Assembly (NCBI GenBank): GCA_000226015.1
Contig: JH153193.1
Location: 147,311-204,153, forward strand
DNA length: 56,843 nucleotides
Origin: Mnemiopsis leidyi
Lineage: Eukaryota; Ctenophora; Tentaculata; Lobata; Bolinopsidae
Direction: 5' to 3'
In this document: positions 32,801 through 44,500 of the stretch, piece by piece
Numbering within the stretch: position 1 is the first letter of the stretch
Layout of the letters: every line of letters begins with the position of its first letter
Made by a program: the position numbers and the translations under genes
Notes under the pieces: model-generated
What the model saw: only the letters and a program-made list of their open reading frames with translations
The model's database searches: none
Told to the model about the DNA's origin: nothing

Positions 32801-35511
32801 AGACTTGTTTAGGAGGCTTGAACTTTATTAACAACTTCTACTGCGGCCTGCTTATTGCAAACTTTTAAAACTGATTAATGTTCCAGATTAAGTTACTATA
32901 GTCTTACAAGTATGTTAAAAGTTTACACCAAGGTAACAAGGTAACTAACAGTTTAATAAATGAGACTTATTTAGGGGGCGTTGTATGACTAACAGTTGAA
33001 CAACTGTCAACATCAATATAGTCGCCTTTGTTGAATAACTTGTTCTATAACAAAATAATGTTAAAAGTATTGAACTTGGTGTGCTTTAAAGAGAAATAAA
33101 TCCTCTTATTTACTAAATCCATGGCCACTTCATTTAAAAGGGATCCTAAGATAGTTAACAAAGTATTAGAGACAAATAAACTAGAAAATATTTCGGAACG
33201 AATTTGATAGGAATTTTAATCCAGTTTTCAAGCCTAAGGTACTTGAGATTTTTAAAACGTGTGGCAAAACTAATAAGCTCTGCAGGGTTTTTGCAAATAA
33301 AATGACTGAAATGCTGCTTTTAAATCATTTCGCTCAAAACTTAAACTAATATAGAGTGTCTTCAGTGCAAAGATAATTTCCGAAAATAGACCATCAAAGA
33401 ATATCTCGTGGGTCAAAGTGGTTTCCAAATGCTTCAATGGCGCCTTTTATGTAGAACAAGCTCAAAAGTCTAGGAATCTATCGCCTAAGTTACAGCAAAT
33501 AATATCAACGACTAATTACTTAAGCAAATAATTTATTAACCGCCTACTGAAGTACTTATTGAATTTATCCCAAGTTATGAACCGACCACGAACAGCAAGT
33601 CTTGAATATCTTTAAAACCCATTCAAATCGAGGATGATATTGACAAGAGAACCATAAATTGTTGAATCGATCCACTTTTCTGTTCTTCTAATGGAAAAAT
33701 AGACCAAAACTTACAAACTACAAAAATTCTCTTCAGGGGCCAGTGCTCGTACCTAATGGCCAGGAACTGCCACAACAGTGACTGGTACGTCTACAGCAGA
33801 TTTGGAGGTTGTCAAGTCGGTGCAACCTGTCTGGAAGCTGTCACTATATACCACAAGAACGTTTACTTCGAGGTTAGCTCGACTCTAGTTAGTAACCATG
33901 GCAACTCATATAGTAACCGCAATCAAGTAGTAACTCACATAGTAACCATGGCAACTCATATAGTAACCGTAATAAAGTAGAAACTCACATAGTAACCATA
34001 GCAACTCATATAGAAACCGTAGCAAAGTAGAAACTCACATAGTAACCATTTACCATAGTAACTCTCCCAGATCGGTCGAGGCTGGTACGTAAACATGGGA
34101 TACGAACACTTTGTCATGAAGGAGAACGAAGAGCGGGCATATGTGGAGGACGAACTAGTGCTAACCATGAACGGGACCCACATCCACGCAGATCTCCCCG
34201 AGATCAGAGTAATATGGGACGGGGTGACCACCGCCCACGTGGTCCTGCAGGAGCAGTACAAGAACACAAAAACGTGCGGTATCTGCGGGGGCAACTACGG
34301 GGAGAACTCCTTCAGGAGCAGCATGCTGGGGCAGGACGAGGCTCTTAGACTGGTGGTGGATAGTAGACTGGACTACTATCAGCAGTGTCAGCCTAGCTAC
34401 TTACAGGTAGTATTGTAGTATTTTACCGGCTTAGTTTGTTATCTTTACTGCTTAGTGTGTAAACTTAACTAGGTAATAACTTTACTGCTTAGTTTGTTAA
34501 CTTAACTAGGTAATAACTTTACTGCTTAGTTTGTTAACTTAACTAGGCAATAACACATGCTTAGTCATGTTAGTCACTTACACATGTAAACCTATCTACG
34601 TTCTGGTCGGCGCGGAGACGCCTCGGGGATATTCGAGGGGGATTTGGGGGAATTTTTAGGTTAATTATTTTAGGTTAATTATGGGGACTCGGGAGCTGTC
34701 GGGGTCTTCCTCTTTCATATTTCGAAATTTCGATAAGATCATAAGGAAGGGTAAGGAAGCTGAACTAGGTACGATGATGTCTGCACCCGCATATTAAATC
34801 TTAGTCTGCTCTGAAAATTAAGATGAATCGCAACTTTTTTCTCCATGAAAGATACCTCAAATTCACAAGAAATTGAATGGGTGAATCTTGGTATTTTATA
34901 GAATCAAGGGATTTGTTAATGCGAATAAGGATTTAACCATCTGAACAAATTAGACTGAATGTAGAATCAAGATCACCTAAATATTCCTAGCAACAGGGAG
35001 GAAATCCCATTTCTATAAAATTTGGATCGTTAGCGACCCAGAGAAATCTCCACAGTCACATCCCCAAACATTAACGTATCTTTAGAGGCATGCCTCGTAG
35101 CCAGAAAACATATTTCTCAAGTCGTTATTCGCTTTGAAAGTTTAAACATAACGGCTATAAATCGTACTGACACACCCCACCTTTCAGACCTACCAATGCT
35201 CGGCCGCCTCCCGGTCTCAAGCAACCGCCATGTGCAAGGAGATATTCGACTGCCAGGGATTCCGGGCGTGCAAGCAAGTAGTGGACATGGACTGGTACAT
35301 GTCCACCTGTATCCAGGACTCCTGCAGCAAGGAGTACCTCAGTGCCTACCCCTCCCCCTGCCGAGCTACTGCTGCCTTCAAGGAGATGTGTTCCATAGCC
35401 GGGTTTGACGTGTCGGAGTGCCTACACAAGGAGTGTAACGTGAAGAACGTCCTGGCCGGGTCCCACTGCGGGGAGACGCTCCCCTTCAGGGGCTGCGGGC
35501 CCACTCTTTAG
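23887..35511 (+). CDS. Secreted Ig-Kazal-Ig-VWD-C8 multidomain protein, 11 exons, 575 residues
   Basis: Exons: 23887-24018, 24402-24515, 24908-24997, 25262-25365, 25948-26029, 28489-28574, 30756-30925, 32262-32415, 33737-33872, 34071-34406, 35188-35511. All junctions are phase-consistent and the total is 1728 nt. Signal peptide ~1-19. Ig1 has C47 and C103 (DEGWYYC). A follistatin/Kazal module (C124-C192) contains EPVCRCP, AVCGSD and a final HRGFC. Ig2 has C219, a WFH tryptophan and C264 (LYFC). The VWD domain starts at TCAVAGNGHVRTFD (291) and includes CGICGGNYG (425-433). A cysteine-rich C8-like tail follows to the stop. Extracellular matrix or adhesion/ligand binding is inferred from the domains. 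Intron 1 uses a GC donor (CAG|GCAAGT). Several introns carry donor-proximal repeat arrays. AATAAA lies at 35582-35587. Exon calls rest on splice motifs, frame and domain continuity. Confidence 0.9.
24019..24020 (+). other. GC-AG intron donor of intron 1
   Basis: Exon 1 ends GCACAG and the intron begins GCAAGT, the strong consensus of minor GC-AG introns. The phase-0 junction to 24402 (acceptor CTTTTTCAG) restores the Ig1 strand containing LFCEAVGYPKPK. No GT nearby gives the same frame. Confidence 0.8.
24061..24120 (+). repeat. Three 20-bp tandem units, each a palindromic X-box
   Basis: GTTGCCATGGTAAC lies at 24061-24074 and 24081-24094, and a one-base variant at 24101-24114, in exact 20-bp register. 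The 14-mer matches the palindromic RFX-family X-box core (GTTGCCATGGYAAC type). The array lies about 40 bp downstream of the exon 1 donor. Confidence 0.85.
25010..25165 (+). repeat. Intron 3 donor-proximal repeats
   Basis: Two to three copies of 'tctagatattggttaccttaa' with 'caacacccatggtcaagata', plus a 'ataggtaaccgtagcaa' lead-in, begin about 12 bp after the exon 3 donor at 24998. Open frames over this block are artefacts of the repeat. Confidence 0.8.
26030..28488 (+). other. Intron 5 of the Ig-Kazal-VWD gene
   Basis: About 2.5 kb with no supportable exon. It contains an AG-rich stretch and a perfect 14-bp-arm palindrome at 26783-26816. Confidence 0.55.
26783..26816. repeat. Perfect inverted repeat, 14-bp arms, 6-nt loop
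   Basis: ACTGTGTTTGGACT, a loop CTCGAT, then AGTCCAAACACAGT. It follows a (GA)n-like run. It could be a hairpin in the intron transcript or a remnant of a small transposon end. Confidence 0.8.
28575..30755 (+). other. Intron 6 of the Ig-Kazal-VWD gene
   Basis: About 2.2 kb of AT-rich intron. It holds an X-box-like GTTGCCATGGTCAC at 29494-29507 and an 'attagatatagatcatat' repeat near 30280-30330. No exon or mobile element recognised. Confidence 0.5.
31785..32245 (+). repeat. (ACAAGACAGACA)n minisatellite in intron 7
   Basis: About 460 bp of 10-12-bp units (acaagacagac/acaagacagag) just upstream of the exon 8 acceptor. The array is nearly stop-free on both strands, so it produces long artificial ORFs such as 31713-32256. 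These are not genes. Confidence 0.9.
32423..32650 (+). repeat. Intron 8 donor-proximal GTAACC/X-box repeats
   Basis: Repeated 'agtaaccatagtaaccaataaccatggtaac' modules start within ~10 bp of the exon 8 donor (32416). TAACCATGGTAAC occurs at about 32446-32458 and 32526-32538, with half sites between them. Confidence 0.8.
32651..33736 (+). other. Remainder of intron 8
   Basis: About 1.1 kb AT-rich. No exon, element or RNA recognised before the exon 9 acceptor (TTCTCTTCAG). Confidence 0.5.
33880..34062 (+). repeat. Intron 9 composed almost entirely of GTAACCATGGCAAC repeats
   Basis: The 198-bp intron (33873-34070) is made of ~50-58-bp units with AGTAACCATGGCAACTCATA and 'tagtaaccg.aataaagtag.aactcacat'. 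X-box palindromes (GTAACCATGGCAAC) recur at about 33892-33905 and 33941-33955, and degraded copies follow up to the acceptor. Confidence 0.88.
34425..34560 (+). repeat. Intron 10 donor-proximal 38-bp tandem repeat
   Basis: Three units of 'aactaggtaataactttac' plus 'tgcttagtttgttaactt' start ~20 bp after the exon 10 donor (34407). They lack the full palindrome but follow the same positional pattern. Confidence 0.82.
34561..35187 (+). other. Remainder of intron 10
   Basis: AT-rich intron, no feature recognised, ending in the acceptor CCCACCTTTCAG before the C8-like exon. Confidence 0.5.
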
Positions 35512-36113
35512 TCACCAGATCCGCACCCTGCAGGTGCTTTGTTTTGTTTTTGTTTGTACGGAGTTGAGGGGAAGTTTGTCGAAATAAAGATAGGTCAGGC
35601 TGGCCGAGGCCCTGATAAGGTTAGCACAAAGCGACAAGGCTAGGTATAACGGCCCGGTTATAAGAGAGACGATTGATAATATCATTGAAAACCGAGAGAT
35701 AACTGAAGAAGTGTGCATGTTCGGTTAAAATTTATATCCTTCCCACCCTGTACTATAAGACTATAAGTCCGAAAGAAAATTATATCTGTTGAGTATAAGA
35801 TTTCGACAGTAACATATAATAGGTTGTAATGTATTTGTTATAACTTTGAATTTGTAATGGTATAAAATGAAATTAATTATTTGTGAAAATTGAACAATGA
35901 AGTTAAAAACCGAGTTTTATTTTTATCGACTACACCTCGAAGTAGGATTATAGTTTTACTTTGAAAACTTTCCATGTCAGAATAACTTAGATCATCACAG
36001 AACCTGGATTTAATGCACCAACTGGTGCCAACAAGCTATATTTACCAGTAAAACTATAATCTGGCGGGCGAGTTTAGGGACAAAAGCAGTTCATAAAGCT
36101 ATAAGCGTCCGAC
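35512..36113. other. 3' flank of the Ig-Kazal-VWD gene
   Basis: AATAAA at 35582-35587, 71 bp after the stop, is a good poly(A) signal. Beyond that the sequence is AT-rich without a gene. Confidence 0.6.
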
Positions 36114-36236
36114 AGCGACCAATCAGAATTTAGTATTACAGCACGTTTAAATAGCGACCAATCAGAATTAAGTATTACAGTACGTTTAAATAGCGACCAA
36201 TCATAATTTAGCATTACAGCACGTTTAAATAGCGAC
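36114..36236. repeat. Three 39-bp tandem units, each with a CCAAT box
   Basis: Units at 36114-36152, 36153-36191 and 36192-36230 begin AGCGACCAATCA and continue 'gaatttagtattacagca' and 'cgtttaaat'. A partial unit follows, and a decayed one lies near 36330 ('gaatcagaatttagcatttc'). The 13-codon periodicity yields an artificial minus-strand ORF (36074-36295). A multi-CCAAT promoter or enhancer is possible, but no adjacent gene start is evident. Confidence 0.85.
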
Positions 36237-37902
36237 GATTCTTCCTCTTCGTAGGGATATGGCACTTTGTGAGCGCCATTATGAGATAAGGCCATAGCGG
36301 CCTTTTGCTCTCCCCGGTCATGTATTTTCTAAACGAATCAGAATTTAGCATTTCTGTCACGTTTTGTCAAATCAACCAACCTCCGCAAACATTCCCTGAT
36401 TAGACTTTATTCAAGAGAGCAGTCGCGAAATACAAGTTAGTGATAATGATCACTCGTTCACGACATGATCCAGACTAAAAGCTTTTATATTAAACTTCGT
36501 GCTGGAAGGGTTCTGTATCTACATATAATTTTATAAGGGGTACGAATAGTTTATAATTTTTTGGTCAGCTGAGAAACTTGCGTTCATTGTTTTCAAATTT
36601 TGTTGGTAATAATTGCCTGGGAACCTCAGTCGGGGGGAACTGCAATATTATAGAGACAGCCACGCAGCGCCCGTTAAGGTTATGACAGTAAAAGTAATTT
36701 AGTTCCTTTGTCGAACAAACCTGAAATCGGGATATTAATTCAGAAAGTTGCTGCCAATTTGAATTAAGATGGTGACAAAAAGAAGACCCCGAAGAAAACT
36801 ATCAAAAACCCCAACCGAAGTTATTTTCAAAAATTTGCCATCCATCATTTGCAATTGTGAAAATACTCAACATTTTCATAAAAAATGATGATAGAGTTTC
36901 CATCACTGAGTTTGGCTCTACGAATTGTTTACCGGACTTATTCTTGATTTAACCACCTTAAATTATTTTCAACTAGGTAGTAGCAAGAATAACAATCAGA
37001 TCGATATTTAAGTTTCATTTTTGACGATGAATCTGATGTAAAAGTCTTCGAGCCCAAAAACCATCTCTGGATTCCACTTCCAGACCGAATAATAAAATTT
37101 GTATCGACAATAGTATGTGTACCACATTTAAACGTAAAACTAATATTGCATGGCCAATTCGATGGTCAATGGTCACGGTCAGAGCCCTAAAGCTTAACTC
37201 ATAGTCCCATAGATTATAGGCCACTAACTATTTTGGACAGCCCATGCATTATCAATTTGGAGAAGGGTATGATTATTGCCTTTCGCGACTTATATGATTA
37301 AACATTTTGTTTATTAATTTGATATACTTTGGAATTCGGCCAACTTGTCTGTGCAAAAACACATCAGATCGCCGGAGTGTTCTATGTTGATGATAAACGT
37401 AAAGTACGTGGCCGTGCAAAAAAGATGCTTACCCGAACTGACCGGAGGAGTTTATTAATAGCCAGCAATCTGGCGTCTCACTAAACTGATTACTCAATAA
37501 AGTTAATTTTGCGACACGAGGTGCTCATGTATTCAGTTGACTTGTCAAAATGTTTCAATTCGAGTCCTATAACTCACAAAAACGATAATTCCATCAAATT
37601 GACAACGTTAATTTTGCAAATCAGTATGCCTAATATGTCCTTTATAGCTTATTGGTCAAAATGTTTCTAGCAATCAATTAGGGTCTCATAACACTTACAA
37701 AACTGATAATTCAATAAAATTGACAATGACAATTTGGCGACACAGAGTGACTTGTCAAAATGTTTCAGTTCAGGTGTCTACACCGTTCTACTTGTAACTG
37801 TGACAGAAAGAATGGCCATGTCAGGTGGGGGGCACGTCTTTATAAAGCCCAAATAAGCGCTTTTGCTTAGCTGCGATTTAAAAGTTTTTTATTAACGGGA
37901 TA
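36237..37902. other. Intergenic stretch without a recognisable gene
   Basis: AT-rich. About 37500-37770 holds loose repeats ('gacttgtcaaaatgtttca', 'aaaacgataattc.atcaaattgacaa'). No gene recognised. Confidence 0.5.
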
Positions 37903-38217
37903 TTGAGCTCTAGTAATTTTAAAAAGAAAGATGATGAAGCCAAATACTGTTCTATTTGTAACTGTGATAGAAAGAGCGATCACGAAGACCAAAATAAAAG
38001 ACACCTCTGGGTTTTACTTAAAATTCAATCGTTTTGTACCTTGATAGAGAAGCAAGAAGTAAGAGCACAAATTCCTATTACTGTCCATGCAGAATGCACA
38101 TTAAAGTTTCGATTTAATTTTGAACGGTCAATATCCATGCACAATGCACACGCGTATTTGATACAAACAAATTCGGCTTTCTGTACAGAAATAAGTAGTC
38201 AACTGTGCATTTAGTAT
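37903..38217 (+). pseudogene. Possible fragment of a transposon-associated C2HC-type ORF
   Basis: The frame encodes about 100 residues with a CSICNC cluster near the start and VHAEC about 50 residues later. The arrangement CxxC...L...VxxHxxC resembles the N-terminal zinc-binding region of widespread transposon-derived ORFs in marine invertebrates. It opens without an ATG and stops early. A related stretch ('tgtaactgtga.agaaag') occurs ~165 bp upstream. The assignment is tentative and the frame may be chance. Confidence 0.3.
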
Positions 38218-38508
38218 AGCCCTTCAGTCGGAGTCTTGTTTACTGAAAGTGAATTTAAAATTCGGATTTCAATTAAAAGTGTATGTCGAGGCCCGAGGGG
38301 TGATAATACAGAGTTTTTGAACTTCGATCACTCTGATTTAATAAATAGACCACATCAATTCAAGAATAGAGCTCCCAGTTGATATTTACTTTTCGATAAC
38401 AGAAATATTCTCTACATTCAGCCGACTAGTCCATTATAAGTATAAATTATGTAAATACTGAATACCAAACTAATAAAGATATATATTTACTTGCATACTG
38501 AAATAATC

Positions 38509-41500
38509 CTACTTTCTCGCAGTTGCAGCATTCCGACTTATCTTATTCCTCACGGCCACCCAAAAACATCTCAACTTATACCCATAAAACTGGACCATCT
38601 GACGATACTTCTGATGAAACGTCCAAAATACAGCTGGCGTGATGCCAGAGTTGAGGAAGACCGCCGCGTAGTAACACCCCTTCAGATACACTTGCACGTG
38701 GGCGCGTCGCCTTGACGACTGGAAGAGGAGAAGATGTGGATCAGTGAGGCAGCAGAAGGAGTAGAGGCTCACCATGAAGTGGGAGAGGAGGAAGCTGTAG
38801 GAGAGGTGTAGAGATATCACCTTGGTTTGCTGCTCCTTGGTGCGAGTTCTAGCCCCGGTACCGGGCTGCTCCCCCCGCTCACCAGTACCCCGGACCGGAC
38901 TGGATATCCGGGAGACAACACTGTCGAACATGGAGCGTATCTCGGAGCGTATGTGACCGATGGAGTAGGTTGAGGACTGGAGACTGGAACAGTGGAGTTT
39001 CTGGGCAGACTGTCCTGCTCGGATAGAGACGGGAGTGCTTACTGCAGACCTGAGGGGTGGGTTAATCTGGGTCTAAGTAGGGATTCTGTTGATATGGCAA
39101 CAGAGATAGACACAGCACAGCCGCCTGGTGTATATAGGAGACATGCACGTGGAGATTTCTTGGCATGTGTATCAGTTCTTATCGGTCCATATTGCCAGCA
39201 AAGTCTAGACTTAAACCAAATGTGAGGTTTAATATCTACCTAGGCCTTTTTTCGAATTTCTCAGTTTCAAGAAAGATTTAGGTGAAACACGCTTGAGGCT
39301 ATTTTCAGATCAAAAATACTCTGTCAAAACAAAGCATTCGACTATTCTTAGAGGACTCGTTACTTTTTACCAAAAAATATTTGTCGGTCAATAGTTTAAC
39401 TTATGTCTCAGCAGAAATATCTTATAAAATTTTTGGGGCTTTCAGTTGGAATGCATGACAATACGCCTACAAAAGGGTATGGCTGAGGGGCGTTACCATG
39501 GTAACTATGGTTGTCCAGTCTGGAAGAAAGGAATCTGAGATATGGACCGACAAGGCTTTTAGAATTGCCACGCACTGAGAAATATCGCGACTGGCTTCAA
39601 TTTTAGGATTATAGACAGCCGCTGTAATATGCGATTTAAAATTTCCTGGCGAGTAACGATATGAAATATCTACAAGGCACTAAATGATGAAAATTGGCAG
39701 CGCAGGAGCACTTGAAACCCCATAAACACAATAAGACAGATAGCTGAATCCTTGCAAGTTGCAGGTATCTATAAAGGGTATAACAGCTAGGTTGCTATTG
39801 ACAGCTTTGTTACTAAGTTTCCAAGGAAACCTGCATGATGATACCAAAAATAGCTACCAGCGCTAATTCTTAAGCTTCAGCTAAGTTATAGACAACAGAA
39901 AAAACACAAAATCGCAGCCTTAACTTCATAACTGTGCAGCTTGCAGGACGTGATCCAAACAAAATTTAAAGTAAAACAAGGTAGCACTCTACAAGAAACA
40001 TTACAGCGGAACATCATGGCCGTCATACCACGAGAGACAGGACTCAGATCGAGACTGGAAGATGTTGTGTGTACTCGTGGCAATAACCCTGGCGCTTTCA
40101 TCCATCCATCTGGGACAAAATGTTGAAATGTTGATCGCGATTCGCGGTCCAGTAACTAGTTACTAGTTGGACCTTGATTGTTGTTCCGAATTGTCTATTA
40201 ATAGTTTGGAACACAATTGGCGCCAAATTGGAGAGATCAGAGCTTTGTTATAGACGAACAATAACTAGAAAATAAAAACTGTGTGGTAAAATCTGGTAAC
40301 CTGATCCAGATCGAAAAGAAACTGTTCTTCCATCTAACTCAGAGCTTTGTAGACAAACAACAGATATTAAAAAGTACCGACGGTAACATGCAAAAACCAT
40401 TGACAGTTGCACTCGTCTTCTTGATTCCTTAGTCTCCCTCAAAAAATCAAATCCAACAATAACAAGAATTGCGCCCGCTTAGTTAGGTCTCAGGCGGACG
40501 CTAGATTTCCATCTCTAAAATTCTAAAGAGGCTTCTTCGATTTGCCCTCTGCTAGTGCTAGAAGTAGAAGCATAGAATTTGGGCAGCAGATATGTTGTAA
40601 AAATAAATCCTGCCGCAATTCAAAGACTGCTGATGGAATACCATGGAAGCTACAGTAAAATATTTGCCGTGAAACTGAAACATTTTAATTGCAACTTGTC
40701 TGATGATAATGGCTGCCGTTGATTTATAATTATATTAGTTTTCGGTTTCGAAAACCTGAAGCCGGCCGTGAAATTTTAGCTATTCAAAACAAAAGATGTG
40801 GATAATTTTGACGAAGCAGTCAAATAGTTTGACTAGGTCTATTTTCTTGCTTAAATTTTGTCGGAAGTTTCAGTGTCATTAGCTTGCATGTTGCAGTGGC
40901 TGATACGCGGCTCTCGCATTACATCTAGTCAAATATAACTCATATTGATAATGAATGTGAAATCAGGTGCAGACGAGCGCGATTCATGAGGTATACGATT
41001 CGTGAAGTAATAACGATAGCTGATTCAATCGGCCCATTGCGATGTGTTTATTAGGACAACACTACACTGTTAGATTTGCGTGTCGTCATATTGTGTCACA
41101 TAATCTATTAATATTATCGTNNNNNNNNNNNTACGCATTACATCTAGTCAAATATAACTCATATTGATAATGAATGTGAAATCAGGTGCAGACGAGCGCG
41201 ATTCATGAGGTATACGATTCGTGAAGTAATAACGATAGCTGATTCAATCGGCCCATTGCGATGTGTTTATTAGGACAACACTACACTGTTAGATTTGCGT
41301 GTCGTCATATTGTGTCACATAATCTATTAATATTATCGTGATATCGCAATTTTAAGAATGAAATAATTGGCCATTGTTGCGCATAAACTTAAAACCATAG
41401 ATAAGTCAGATAAGCATTAGAATTGAATATAAAATAGACATAATACTTCGGAGTAATACTCTGATAGTGATACGTACGCCGCGCAACGGTGATAAACTTA

Positions 41501-44500
41501 CAAATATATATTCAGCGTGGAATAACTTTGCGGAGGCAATTTGTCACGTCGACATGGTAACGGTGGCGCGCACTGCACTACGTGTTAAATTGCTGTGGGA
41601 CACCGGACACCGGACACTGGACACCGCCATCTAACTACCTACCCACCTACCACCCCCAAAATCCGACCACTTTAAACCATCTACTTTACTTTTTTGCCTT
41701 CGGCAAAAAAGCATTAGAGATGGAAAAAATTGCGTCCGCAATGTTTTATATTTACTGTCGGGCGGGTGCCCAATTTCCAATCCCATTAAAAACTTCCACC
41801 AACGAAAAAAACTGTTAAACCTCATACCACAAACCTGAAAATCTCCTTGTTCTGTTCGAGGTCCTGGTTGGAAGACTGGGAGGGGGTAGCTGTGTTGGTG
41901 GTGAAGAAAGAGGCTTGTTGTAACCCCGCACTCTTGACCGGCTCCTGTTCAGACCCTTCAAACACTGTGGGGGAGTTGTCATGGTAACGTCTAGAGGGTG
42001 TCATGGTAACTAGAGGGTGGGAGACTGGGAGAGGCCGACTTGCACGCCGCAGCAGAATGCCGCCACGTTTGGCTGCTTTTTATGATAAAGCCCAAAACTG
42101 CACAAAATTGATTTTAAGGCGTTTACAATATCAGGCTAGATGGCGCAGTTGGTTGTCAGTTTCGCTATCGAGAGGTTGCGTGTTCGGATCCCAGTGCTGC
42201 CTAGTTATGGGGTGAGCGTCTTTGACGCTCGGCTAAGGATTCCATCAGATCTATGCAGCCTCACTATCCACCCAGCGGAATGCTCGAGAAATCGTGTGTG
42301 AGGGTTAAATGGGGAGCTGTACTAACTGATGCGGCAAAATGTAACTTCACAGTTCACTGGATGACTACCGTGATTGGGGTCACATGCCTAGCATGATTTA
42401 TCTACCTGCTCACTTGCACTTGCGTGATTCTGCAGAAGCATTAGGTTCGGGCGTTGCCTGCTACAGGCTATCCCGAACTTAGAAGCTTGCAACTACTACT
42501 ACTTACAATATTTACCCATATCGCCACTTAAATTAAAGGCAGTGTTTCGTGAAGATAGTCGCACCAACTGCAGGATAAAATCTTTCCGGATCAAAATAAC
42601 TTGATTAAGAAAACGCGGCGGCGTGAAAGATATCGACAGAGGACAAGTTACACTTAGATAAAGTTATACTTTAAGCAACAATAAAGCAAGGCAGCTACTT
42701 CAGCTCTGTGCCTACAAGAGTAAGTGTTTAATACTTTCAACACTTCAGCACTACTATAATCAAAATTATTTCAGCTACTCGTCTAGTCCTTTAAATAGAG
42801 TACCGTTAAGGTCCCATTAAGGTCCCACTAGGGTCCCATTAGGGGTGCACTTTTGGGCGTTAGGGTCCCATTAGAGGTGCATCGGTATTCTTTCATACGA
42901 CCAATATAACATATGGATTGAAGATTTCAAGAACCGTATCATAGTAGCTCTTTTATTCATCTCTCCAACCAAAACAAAAGCGTAATATCCTGATGTGATA
43001 AATCTTTGCCAAGACTGAATGAAGTTTGCACACATTGTTAATTTGTCAACATAAAATAATTGCATTAGGATAAAATTAATCGTAAACTAAAAAACTTCAA
43101 GTCGTTGGAATTACTTGAGGTTACTTAGCGTGGCCTCCCCGAAATTTTGTTTTAAAATGTTCGCTAAACAGTAACTTTCACAAAGCTACTAGCAAGTAGT
43201 CAGCTTTAATTTATTGACATAACGTGAGGTTTTTCAACATTAAAACTCTTTAAAGTAAAAGTAGCAAGCTTCTAAGTTCAGGATAGCCTGTAGCAGGCAA
43301 CGCCTCAACCTAATGCTTCTGCAGACTCACACAAGTGCAAGTAAGCAGGTAGATAAATCATGCTAGGCATGTGACCCCAATCACGGTAGTCATCCAGTGA
43401 AGTCGTTTTAGCTGCATCTGTTAGTGCAGCTCCCCATTTAACCTCACACACGATTTCTCGGGCATTCGGCTGGGTGGACCGTGAGGCTGCATAGATCTGC
43501 ATAAACTCTTTAACTCAACATAATAAACACAGTACAGCTGTTGTGTGATACTTCAAGTAAACATATCCCAAACATGAAATAGATGAGAGGAGCTGAGGAG
43601 GAAGACAGAAACAAATCTTGTAATTCAGCTGAGGACGATAAACACAAGATTTTCGAAAGCTGCTGACCAAAACCTACTCGTATCTTTGAAATTTCTACAG
43701 AACCCCCCTCAAGTCTAATTAAAATATTCGAATATCTACATGCACAAATGAAAAGTAAATGACTGTGGCACTTTTGTTTTTAACAAACACGATAACTGGA
43801 AAGGCGGGTTGTTAGGGTTACTAGTCTACTAGTACTATGATAAACTATCGAGTTTCATAAAAACTAGTCTACCTCTATTATAATGTATAAAGTATAAATA
43901 CCGAGTTAAGTGCTTTAATTATTACCAACCTGTTGGTAGAGGAACCATAGTCTGAGCTAGTATGGTTCTTAGTCCAGCTTGAATAAACGTCTTGGGCTCC
44001 TCCTTCTTCTTTTCCTTCTTGAAAATCTCGAAGTTGACGAGGATACAGAGGACGAGGACGATAAGGAGTAGCTCCATGAGGAGAAGGGGACCGGCAAAAC
44101 ATCCTATCATCAGATATCTGCAGGGGGAACGTTTGGTACCTGTCAGTCAGTGTAAACAATTTTTTTGAGTTTTAACCAAGAAGAAATGGAAATTTGAATC
44201 GTTAAACCGATAGTAAAGCGATTTCGATGCAAAGTACAAGAATGTAAGGAGCAAGTTAACTTAAATTCTTTAACTTAATATCTCATCCTACATCTCGATC
44301 GTACCTTTCAATCCCACTCGAAGGTATTATAAAATGAGGATACGCCCAACTTTTCTCCACCTTTATGTTGAATCCTAAAAAGAAAAGTGCATTTGAAACC
44401 GGCGTTTAATAACTGGTTAACGGAAAACGGCCATAAGAATAAAAAATACTATAGTGAAAACTTGCACGATAAAGAATTCAAATTAATTAGTTTTGTTCTT

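Noticed and set aside
36074..36295. 73-codon minus-strand frame with a 13-residue peptide repeat
   Set aside because: The 39-bp CCAAT repeat happens to be divisible by three; there is no start context, signal peptide or domain.
40915..41339. Recent tandem duplication
   Set aside because: Perfect identity bounded by an 11-N gap points to an unmerged assembly overlap.
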